NCBI GenBank assembly: GCA_031266115.1
Contig: JAISBQ010000149.1
Coordinates: 1-8,282, forward strand
DNA from: Bifidobacteriaceae bacterium
GTDB taxonomy: Bacteria; Actinomycetota; Actinomycetes; Actinomycetales; WQXJ01
Direction: 5' to 3'
Length of the DNA: 8,282 nt
This document shows, piece by piece, positions 1 to 5,495 of this stretch. The notes beneath the pieces were generated by a model. That model was not told the DNA's origin, did not search any database, and saw only the letters and a program-made list of their open reading frames with translations. How positions within the stretch are numbered: position 1 is the first letter of the stretch; each line of letters opens with the position of its first letter. A program made the position numbers and the translations under genes.

Positions 1-1482
1 TATCGTGGTGAGCCTCACGGCGAGACGGCCACCACCGAAGCACTTAGTCAAGTGTTCGTACTTGGGCGCGAACTCAGCGGTCCTGGACACCCGTTCCACG
101 CGGCCGTCCATCAGCCTGCTTTCGTTGACCGCCGCGCCACTGTCGTTGAGGATGTCTAGAGCGATTGAGGTTCGCTTGACTGAGCTCCCGACGCGTGAAG
201 CAAGATCCGCCAGGGGGATTCCGACGCCCTCGCGACCATCGGTCTCTTGAGCGAGCTTCTTGTTGGTGGCCCGCTCAATCTCTTCGAGCGGGTGCTTGAC
301 GTCGTCATCGCCGGCCATAAAGTAGTGGGCATCGTTGCCGGAAGTTCTGTCTGGCCACGTGAGCGGCTTCTCCGACACCTCAACGGACGGCGATACCCGC
401 GCCGCCCCACCCTTCTGAGCAGCGTCGCCGAGAAGACACTCCAACTCGGAGGGGACTGCAGGGCACACGAGGTCCACGAACTGCGGCCCAGCGACCAGTC
501 GGGCGAAGGCCTGGTCCTCCCCGATCTCCACGCTGTGCTCGGCGGCGAGGTGGTCGCGGAAGACCTCGAAGAGGCTCGCGGAGAGGATCATCGACACCAA
601 GGTCGCCGCAGCAACTAGGGCATCAGCCTCCGTTTGACGTCCCACGGCGAGGCCCTTCAGCTCGAGCCAACACGTTAGGCCGTCGGTGGGCAATCCGCGC
701 GTCAGAACCATGGGGACGAAGCGAACGATCGATTCACCACCACCCGTGGACGCAGAGAAGACTCGTACCTTGACTACCTGAACCAAGTCGCGAACGCGAC
801 CCAGGCCGTCCATGAACCGCTCATGCAAATCGCCATGCGGGAACAGCGAACACGCCCACGTAGGCTTGTCTGCTGACTGTGCTCCGGTGACATCAACAAC
901 CTGCCACTGCTCGTCTGCGAAGATGCTGATCATCTGCTCCGGCGTGGTCTTCACCTGGTTAGATACCACAAAATCTGTGACATAGGGCGTCACGGCACTC
1001 GCAAATGCCTGGGCGAACCCTCGGTGCAACTCCGCGATGACAGTCTTCTCTGCTTCGGTGTCGTCTCTGAGCTCCACGAGAGGGAAAGGCACCACGGAGC
1101 CTTCCGCACCACCGGTCAAGCGTTCGCACGCTACGACGAGCTTTTTCATCGTGTCGCCCGAGATAGTGACTTCATCCAGCGCGAGGGTCGGGGACACGTC
1201 CTGCGCCCACACTCCATTGGGCAGGAGCCCAAGCATGCGGTCGCTGACGACCTGAATGCCGTTCTCCAGTGTCGGCGCCAGACCATGAGCGGTCGAGAGA
1301 TACCACAGATCGGTCATCCGCCGGGCGGCCGCAACAATCCGCGCCACCTCACCGGCCTCGACTCGTCGGGCCGCCTCGAACATGCGGTTGATCAGCTTCA
1401 CCCGCAAAGCGCCGCCGAGGACCGACCCCAACGCCCTATCGAGCGCGTACCCCTGCCGCGACAACGTCGGACTCACCATCAT
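1..1482 (-). CDS. Gene B: PRTase-like / winged-helix protein, partial, paralog of gene A
   Basis: The frame is open from ATG at 1482 to base 1, exactly 494 codons, and continues off the left edge. I know no family name for it. Its product aligns almost end to end with gene A: by hand about 50 of the first 93 aligned residues match, with less identity later. Residues 98-112 (PTLALDEVTISGDTM) resemble a PRPP-binding loop: hydrophobic strand, acidic pair D103-E104, then S-G-D-T. Residues 187-202 carry IF-DEQW--VD-TGAQ, shared with A. Residues 421-460 look like a winged HTH, followed by RVERV-R-AE and C481-GGGRLAV, also shared. Start: ATGATG at 1482-1477 with GGGGG a few bases upstream, and the N-terminus aligns with that of A. 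GC is low for this window (35/60 at 901-960, 33/60 at 961-1020), hinting at transfer. Inference: a nucleotide- or PRPP-related DNA-binding or sensor protein; function unknown. Confidence 0.85.
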   Translation of the reverse strand, partial: MMVSPTLSRQGYALDRALGSVLGGALRVKLINRMFEAARRVEAGEVARIVAAARRMTDLWYLSTAHGLAPTLENGIQVVSDRMLGLLPNGVWAQDVSPTLALDEVTISGDTMKKLVVACERLTGGAEGSVVPFPLVELRDDTEAEKTVIAELHRGFAQAFASAVTPYVTDFVVSNQVKTTPEQMISIFADEQWQVVDVTGAQSADKPTWACSLFPHGDLHERFMDGLGRVRDLVQVVKVRVFSASTGGGESIVRFVPMVLTRGLPTDGLTCWLELKGLAVGRQTEADALVAAATLVSMILSASLFEVFRDHLAAEHSVEIGEDQAFARLVAGPQFVDLVCPAVPSELECLLGDAAQKGGAARVSPSVEVSEKPLTWPDRTSGNDAHYFMAGDDDVKHPLEEIERATNKKLAQETDGREGVGIPLADLASRVGSSVKRTSIALDILNDSGAAVNESRLMDGRVERVSRTAEFAPKYEHLTKCFGGGRLAVRLTTI

Positions 1483-1499
1483 TCGCCCCCAACAACGGT

Positions 1500-1525
1500 G
1501 CCCGACCCTCCGAGAGGAGCCGGGC
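1500..1525 (-). other. Small hairpin just upstream of gene B
   Basis: GCCCG (1500-1504) pairs with CGGGC (1521-1525), and CTCC (1508-1511) pairs with GGAG (1516-1519), with a 4-nt loop and an asymmetric internal bulge. It lies 17-42 nt before the gene B start, so in a B transcript it would sit just upstream of the ribosome-binding region. It could modulate B translation or end read-through from gene A. No T-run follows it. It may equally be chance structure in GC-rich DNA. Confidence 0.25.
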
Positions 1526-1573
1526 GCTCGCCAACATGAGCGGCTGGGTGGGGCGATGTGCCAGCCGCGGACA

Positions 1574-1614
1574 CGTGCATGGACCCGAACCATACACGAG
1601 GTACGCAGTACGCA
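1574..1614. promoter_or_regulatory. Operator-like inverted repeat plus direct repeat upstream of gene B
   Basis: CGTGCATGG (1574-1582) and CCATACACG (1590-1598) are inverted copies with one mismatch (8 of 9 pairs) around a 7-bp spacer. Immediately beside them is a tandem direct repeat, GTACGCA twice (1601-1607 and 1608-1614). The cluster lies in the 282-bp gap between genes A and B, between the -10-like box at 1627-1632 and the B start. That is a usual place for a repressor site. The gene A and B products both end in a winged-HTH-like domain, so one of them could bind here, but that is inference. Confidence 0.35.
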
Positions 1615-1626
1615 CGCCGGGCGTCC

Positions 1627-1632
1627 ATTCTA
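1627..1632 (-). promoter_or_regulatory. Possible -10 box for gene B
   Basis: Read on the minus strand, this is TAGAAT, one base off the TATAAT consensus, in the 282-bp gap between genes A and B. It would start transcription near 1620 and give a leader of about 140 nt before the ATG at 1482, containing the inverted and direct repeats at 1574-1614. I see no good -35 hexamer at the expected distance, which is common in actinobacteria but weakens the call. Confidence 0.25.
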
Positions 1633-1764
1633 CTTGCCGTCACCGCGATCGCCCTAGGACCCGACGACACCGTCCGCGCTTCGAGCAACCCCGGTGAGCG
1701 CCTCGGCCTTGAGGTCGGCACCGGCTGGCGTCTCATTCCGCTCGAGGATTGGTGTACCGCGGGG

Positions 1765-3303
1765 CTATCCATCGAGTGACACCTCGGCGTCAAGATCGTC
1801 GAGATACTCGTCATCGTGCTCCTCCGTACGTCGGGGGACTGCCAGACGACCGCCGCCGATGCACATCGGGAGATCGTCGTACGTGGGCACGTATTCGGCA
1901 GACCTGGCGACCCGCTCCACTCGTTCACCCACCACTTCTGGGGTGGTGACCAGCCATCCGGCATCGTCAAGAACATCCAGGGCGACCGAGGCAGCTGCCA
2001 GCGAGCACCTGGTGGCCTGCGCAACTCGCCTCAGGGTCACCGGGTCGCGCTTGCGCCTCCCCCGCAAACCCCGCGCGCCACCCCGCGCGCTGCCGGCAGC
2101 AACGGCCTCGAACACCGGTCGTACCGCATCATCCCCCACCCGCATCGCGCGCCGATTCGCGTCACAATCCCGACTCGGCCAGACGAGCAACCCCTCGGTG
2201 GGCCAGGCGGGCGTGTCGCTGCGCGATGTCTCGCCACCCCCGTGCTCCCCGTCGAGGATCAGGGCCAGATCAACGGCGGCATCCTCGTACACATGCCTCG
2301 CCAGGTCGCGTCCGGCGATGAGGTCGAGGAGGTCGCGATCCACATCCATCTCCAGGCCCCAGTTCTCAGCGGCGTACTCCCGGAAAACGTCGAAGAGCAT
2401 CCGGGAGAGCACCAACGAGACCAACGCGGCCCCGGCGGCGAGCGCGGCCTCGTCCCCATCGCGCACATCCAGCCCCCTCGTCCGCAGCCACCGCGCCAGA
2501 CCGCGGGCGGACAGGGGCCCGGTGAGAACGATGGGGACAAACCGCGCCGTGGGCTTGAGATTCCGAGCCGTCTGGTGGACGCGCACTTTGAGCACGTCGA
2601 CCACCCCTCGTGCCTCCCCGAGGCTCGCGAGGAATCGCTCGCGCACCTCACCCACCGAGAACAGAGATAAGGTCCAAATTGATTTCGTCGCCGCTTGGGC
2701 TCCCGTGGTGTCGACGGTGCGCCACTGCTCGTCTCTGAAGATCCGCAGCATGGTCTTCGGTTCGGATTTCACCGGCCGCGACACCACAGCGTCGGAGTAT
2801 CCCGTGACCGTGTGGCGCGCAAAGGTCATCGCGAATTCCTTGTGGAAATCCACAATGAGTTCCCGATCCTTCGCGGTCCTGTCCGGGAGCTTCAACAGCG
2901 GGCGCGCCTCGACCATACCCCGTCTGCCGGTGACCCGCTCGCAGTCTCGGACCAGCTTCCCCATGGTCTTGGCGCTCTTCCCTGCACCGACCGCTCCGTC
3001 GTCCACCGCGAGGGTTGGGCCGTCGTCGTGACCCCACGACCCGGCGGGCAAGAGGTCGATCAGTCTGTCGCTGAGCACCTGGACGCCGTTCGCCAGGGGC
3101 ACATTCAGGCCGCGACTACTCGACAAGAACCACAATTCAGCCATCCGGCGGGAGGTGGTGACGATCCGTGCTGCCTCGCCCCTCTCGACCTGGCGGGCCG
3201 CCTCAAGCATGCCGTCCATCAGTGCCACGCGCTCGCGGCCATGAGCAATCGGCGACAGGGCCCGGTCAAGGGTGTACAAGTCCTGGACCAGATTCACGTC
3301 CAT
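1765..3303 (-). CDS. Gene A: PRTase-like / winged-helix protein, complete
   Basis: A 512-aa protein, ATG at 3303, stop TAG at 1765. I do not recognise the family. Seen: residues 10-16 YTLDRAL and 34-54 match gene B. Residues 96-114 carry a PRPP-loop-like element (TLAVDD, then a longer loop GAVGAGKSAKTM). Next come a helix and a strand ending LLKLPDR, the order expected after the loop in PRTase folds. Residues 188-203 are IFRDEQWRTVDTTGAQ. Strands around 236-262 (VLKVRV, RFVPIVLT) precede a helical stretch at 284-350. Residues 351-417 are a poorly conserved linker. Residues 420-455 resemble a winged HTH, followed by RVERVARSAE (461-470) and C481-GGGRLAV. The tail (494-512) is acidic. No signal peptide or membrane segment is visible, so it is probably cytosolic. 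AGAGG lies 3 nt before the ATG, and alignment with B supports this start. Inference: a PRTase-fold sensor or effector joined to a DNA-binding domain, possibly autoregulatory. Biochemical role unknown. Confidence 0.88.
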   Translation of the reverse strand: MDVNLVQDLYTLDRALSPIAHGRERVALMDGMLEAARQVERGEAARIVTTSRRMAELWFLSSSRGLNVPLANGVQVLSDRLIDLLPAGSWGHDDGPTLAVDDGAVGAGKSAKTMGKLVRDCERVTGRRGMVEARPLLKLPDRTAKDRELIVDFHKEFAMTFARHTVTGYSDAVVSRPVKSEPKTMLRIFRDEQWRTVDTTGAQAATKSIWTLSLFSVGEVRERFLASLGEARGVVDVLKVRVHQTARNLKPTARFVPIVLTGPLSARGLARWLRTRGLDVRDGDEAALAAGAALVSLVLSRMLFDVFREYAAENWGLEMDVDRDLLDLIAGRDLARHVYEDAAVDLALILDGEHGGGETSRSDTPAWPTEGLLVWPSRDCDANRRAMRVGDDAVRPVFEAVAAGSARGGARGLRGRRKRDPVTLRRVAQATRCSLAAASVALDVLDDAGWLVTTPEVVGERVERVARSAEYVPTYDDLPMCIGGGRLAVPRRTEEHDDEYLDDLDAEVSLDG

Positions 3304-3340
3304 CTACCTCTGCGCATCGACACGAGGCCCACCGGCCGGA

Positions 3341-3360
3341 AAATTACATGGCTGTTATTT
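3341..3360. promoter_or_regulatory. AT-rich operator-like inverted repeat in the gene A promoter region
   Basis: AAATTACA (3341-3348) and TGTTATTT (3353-3360) are inverted copies with one mismatch (7 of 8 pairs) around a 4-bp centre. The element is strikingly AT-rich for this DNA and lies 38-57 bp upstream of the gene A start codon. On the minus strand it contains TAATTT and AAATAAC, either of which could form part of a -10 region, so operator and promoter would overlap. I infer that this is the gene A promoter and perhaps the target of a regulator such as the gene A product. No clear -35 hexamer is visible. Confidence 0.4.
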
Positions 3361-3475
3361 CATGACTCTACCCACGCTTGGGGAGGCGCGCCGCGCCGCA
3401 AGACGGCTTCCATCAGTCAGACCGGCGCTGAAAGAGCACGACCCCGCACACCACCAGCCCCCACCACCCAAAGGG

Positions 3476-3535
3476 CTTACGCGCGCCCGCGGTGGCCGAC
3501 CCCCGACCGTCCGGCCACCAGCGGGCGCGCGTAAG
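3476..3535 (-). terminator. Long GC-rich hairpin after the aldolase gene
   Basis: The arms at 3476-3498 and 3512-3535 form 23 base pairs with a single bulged A at 3520 and a 13-nt loop (3499-3511). It starts 20 nt beyond the fba stop codon at 3555 and precedes gene A by about 170 nt. Position and strength fit an intrinsic terminator for fba that insulates gene A. No run of T follows on the minus strand, as is frequent for actinobacterial terminators. Because the stem is nearly symmetrical it would also form in a plus-strand transcript. Confidence 0.65.
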
Positions 3536-3554
3536 TGCCCCTGCCATAAGGTCC

Positions 3555-4577
3555 TTAGCTGAGCTTGGTCCCTGCTGACCGCAGGCGCTGGGCGGCTTCG
3601 ACAATCCGCGCCGCCATCCCGGCCTCGCCGGCCTTGCCCCACGCGCGCGGATCGTATTGCTTCTTGTTCCCGACCTCGCCGTCCACCTTGAGCACGCCAT
3701 CGTACGAGCGGAACATGTGATCCGCGACCGGGCGGCTGAAGGCGTACTGGGTGTCCGTGTCGATGTTCATCTTGATGACACCGAAGTCCACCGCATCGGA
3801 GATCTCCTGGGCCGTGGACCCGGAACCGCCGTGGAAGACGAGATCGAAGGGGCGCTCCTTGCCATACTGGGCGCCCACCGCTTCCTGGATCTCGCGCAGA
3901 ATCTCGGGGCGCAACTTGACCGCGCCCGGCTTGTACACGCCGTGGACGTTGCCGAATGTCAACGCGGTGAGGTAGCGGCCCCGCTCCCCCAGCCCGAGTG
4001 CCGCGGCGGTCTTGAGACCATCGGCGACCGTCGTGTACAGCTTGTCGTTGATTTCGGCCGAGACCCCGTCCTCCTCGCCGCCCACCACGCCGATCTCGAT
4101 TTCGAGAATGGTGCGGGCCGCCTGGGACTTGATCAGGAGTTCCTCCGCGATGACGAGATTCTCCGCCAGCGGCACGGCCGAGCCATCCCACATGTGGGAG
4201 TTGAAGGCGGGGAGCCGGCCGGCCTTGACGGCCTCGGCTTCGAGTGCGAGCAGCGGGCGGACCCAGCTATCGAGGTTCTGCTTCGCGCAGTGGTCGGTGT
4301 GGAGCGCGACCGTGACCGGGTAATCGTCCGCGATGGCGCGAACGAAGGCAGCCAAGGCGAGCGATCCGTTGACGCGGTTCTTGACGGTCGAGCCCGACAA
4401 GTACTCGGCACCGCCCACCGACACCTGGATGATGCCGTCGCTCTCGGCTTCGGCGAAGCCCCGCAGGGCGGCGACGGCGGTCTGGGACGAGGTCACGTTG
4501 ACGGCCGGATAGGCGAACCGGCCAGCCTTGGCGCGGTCGATCAGTTCGGCATAGACCTCGGGGGTTGCTACTGGCAT
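3555..4577 (-). CDS. fbaA: Class II fructose-bisphosphate aldolase
   Basis: A 340-aa cytosolic enzyme, full length for the family (about 340-360 aa). It catalyses reversible cleavage of fructose 1,6-bisphosphate to dihydroxyacetone phosphate and glyceraldehyde 3-phosphate in glycolysis and gluconeogenesis. Family landmarks seen: ALHTDHC at 91-97 with D95 (catalytic acid position) and H96 (metal ligand); NSHMWDGS at 126-133; EIEIGVVGGEEDGV at 159-172; FGNVHGVYKPG at 208-218 with metal ligand H212; VFHGGSGS at 247-254 with H249; and KMNIDTDTQYA at 269-279, the phosphate-binding region. GGAG lies 10 nt before the ATG. The gene shares its strand with the TrmH gene upstream, but 161 bp holding an inverted repeat separates them, so it may have its own promoter. 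A strong hairpin follows. No key residue appears missing. Confidence 0.97.
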   Translation of the reverse strand: MPVATPEVYAELIDRAKAGRFAYPAVNVTSSQTAVAALRGFAEAESDGIIQVSVGGAEYLSGSTVKNRVNGSLALAAFVRAIADDYPVTVALHTDHCAKQNLDSWVRPLLALEAEAVKAGRLPAFNSHMWDGSAVPLAENLVIAEELLIKSQAARTILEIEIGVVGGEEDGVSAEINDKLYTTVADGLKTAAALGLGERGRYLTALTFGNVHGVYKPGAVKLRPEILREIQEAVGAQYGKERPFDLVFHGGSGSTAQEISDAVDFGVIKMNIDTDTQYAFSRPVADHMFRSYDGVLKVDGEVGNKKQYDPRAWGKAGEAGMAARIVEAAQRLRSAGTKLS

Positions 4578-4657
4578 AAGACTTCAACTCCACATGCTCG
4601 CGGGGACAGGGTTCGGCGTCCATCCTGCCACGGTTCGCCAGCCGATCCCGCGCCACA

Positions 4658-4698
4658 GGTCCCAGACCTCGCTATCACGCCCTGGGACCGACGTCCCA
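4658..4698. promoter_or_regulatory. Nested inverted repeats between the TrmH gene and fba
   Basis: GGTCCCAG (4658-4665) and CTGGGACC (4682-4689) are perfect 8-bp inverted copies around a 16-bp spacer. The second arm is shared with another palindrome, TGGGAC-CGAC-GTCCCA (4683-4698). The three half-sites could form two mutually exclusive hairpins in a transcript or spaced binding sites for a dimeric regulator. They lie 41 bp beyond the TrmH stop and 81-120 bp upstream of the fba start. A terminator for the TrmH mRNA and an operator or leader for fba are both possible. There is no T-run. Confidence 0.35.
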
Positions 4699-4738
4699 TA
4701 TGACCTGGTGAACGCCCACGCGCGGACGCCGCCGCGCA

Positions 4739-5476
4739 TCACCGGTGCTGGATGGCCCACGCCCACATCGCGATCGCCGCCGCCGCCCCCGCGTTGATCG
4801 ACCGCGTGGACCCGTACTGGGTGATCGCCAACACGTCCTGACATGCATCCAGCGCCTCGTCCGAAAGCCCCGCACGCTCGGACCCAAACCACATCAGGCA
4901 GCGTTCCGGGAGCCGGGCCCCTTCGAGGGGACGCGATCGGCCTACGTTGTCGATCCCGATAAGGACGATGCCGGTCTCCCGCGCCCACGCCACCACGTCA
5001 CCCGCCGCTGGGTGGTGGCAGATGTGCTGGTAGCGGTCCGTGACCATCGCCCCTCGGCGATTCCACCGGCGCCGGCCAACGATGTGGACCGCGGCGACGC
5101 CGAACGCGTTGGCCGTGCGGACGATTGAGCCGATGTTGAAATCGTGCTCCCAGTTCTCCACCGCCACGTGCAGGCCGCCGCGCGTGGCGTCGAGGTCGGC
5201 CGTGATGGCCTCCACCGTCCAGTAGCGGTAGCAGTCCACCACATTGCGCCTATCGCCCTCGGCCAGCAGCGTCGCGTCGTAGCGAGGGTCCTCGGGCCAC
5301 GGACCTTCCCACGGGCCAACGCCCGGTCCGGCATCGGGCCACGGGTGGGGATCGTCATCGGCCAGGGACATGGCGATATCGGCCGGCCGGCCGGCCTCGA
5401 CCCCGGCCCCGGCGGTGATGTGGCCTGAGGGATCGGCAGGGCGGGACACGCCCGGCGGGAGGGGGGCCGACGACAC
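4739..5476 (-). CDS. SpoU/TrmH-family RNA 2'-O-ribose methyltransferase
   Basis: Predicted SAM-dependent methyltransferase of the SPOUT class, adding a methyl group to a ribose 2'-OH of tRNA or rRNA; the target cannot be told from sequence. Counting from ATG 5371 (210 aa), the motifs are ENWEHDFNIGSIVRTAN at 72-88 (motif 1, with N79 and R85), WFGSERAGLS at 151-160 (motif 2) and QYGSTRSINAG at 175-185 (motif 3, SAM-binding knot). The start is uncertain. ATG 5371 has no Shine-Dalgarno sequence. GTG 5476 adds 35 residues (245 aa), lies 7 nt after a TACAGT box, and the added codons are coding-like (31 of 35 end in G or C), so I favour leaderless initiation there. The added segment is Pro/Ala/Gly-rich and need not be conserved. 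The frame stays open to 5866, but that part is antisense to DedA. Confidence 0.93.
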   Translation of the reverse strand: MSSAPLPPGVSRPADPSGHITAGAGVEAGRPADIAMSLADDDPHPWPDAGPGVGPWEGPWPEDPRYDATLLAEGDRRNVVDCYRYWTVEAITADLDATRGGLHVAVENWEHDFNIGSIVRTANAFGVAAVHIVGRRRWNRRGAMVTDRYQHICHHPAAGDVVAWARETGIVLIGIDNVGRSRPLEGARLPERCLMWFGSERAGLSDEALDACQDVLAITQYGSTRSINAGAAAAIAMWAWAIQHR

Positions 5477-5482
5477 CTCACG

Positions 5483-5489
5483 TACTGTA
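5483..5489. promoter_or_regulatory. Shared divergent -10 region for leaderless TrmH and DedA mRNAs
   Basis: TACTGT on the plus strand (5483-5488) and TACAGT on the minus strand (5489-5484) overlap almost completely. Seven bases separate the plus box from GTG 5496 (DedA) and seven separate the minus box from GTG 5476 (TrmH); both codons are in frame. A transcription start about 7 nt after a -10 box would put the 5' end on the start codon itself, giving leaderless mRNAs, which are common in actinobacteria. Neither start has a Shine-Dalgarno sequence and no clear -35 element is visible. The spacing is seen; the function is inferred. Confidence 0.45.
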
Positions 5490-5495
5490 GTGGCC

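Noticed and set aside
1..1482. Possibility that gene B is a decayed pseudogene copy of gene A.
   Set aside because: The frame is open for all 494 codons with no stop or shift, and the conserved blocks are intact; it is simply cut by the window edge.
1479..1628. A 49-codon minus-strand reading frame from ATG 1628 whose stop TGA (1481-1479) overlaps the gene B start ATG (ATGATG).
   Set aside because: The overlap could couple translation, but its ATG sits inside the TAGAAT box, it has no ribosome site and its composition is uninformative. Kept only as a possible leader peptide.
2974..2997. GAVGAGKS at residues 103-110 of gene A matches the Walker A (P-loop) pattern GxxxxGK[ST].
   Set aside because: Gene B lacks it at the aligned position, no Walker B or other ATPase motif follows, and it coincides with the PRPP-loop-like element. 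A chance match in an extended loop is more likely.
1694..3031. Long plus-strand open frame (445 codons) opposite gene A.
   Set aside because: Its translation is Ser/Arg/Pro-rich with no domain; it is the usual antisense shadow of a GC-rich gene, and gene A has clear paralog support in the minus frame.
3657..4703. Long plus-strand open frame (348 codons) opposite fba.
   Set aside because: fba is unambiguous on the minus strand; the plus-strand product is an antisense artefact.
5370..5495. ATG at 5370 as the DedA start, 42 residues upstream.
   Set aside because: It would overlap the TrmH coding region and add a Pro/Gly-rich segment not typical of DedA proteins; GTG 5496 fits the promoter spacing.
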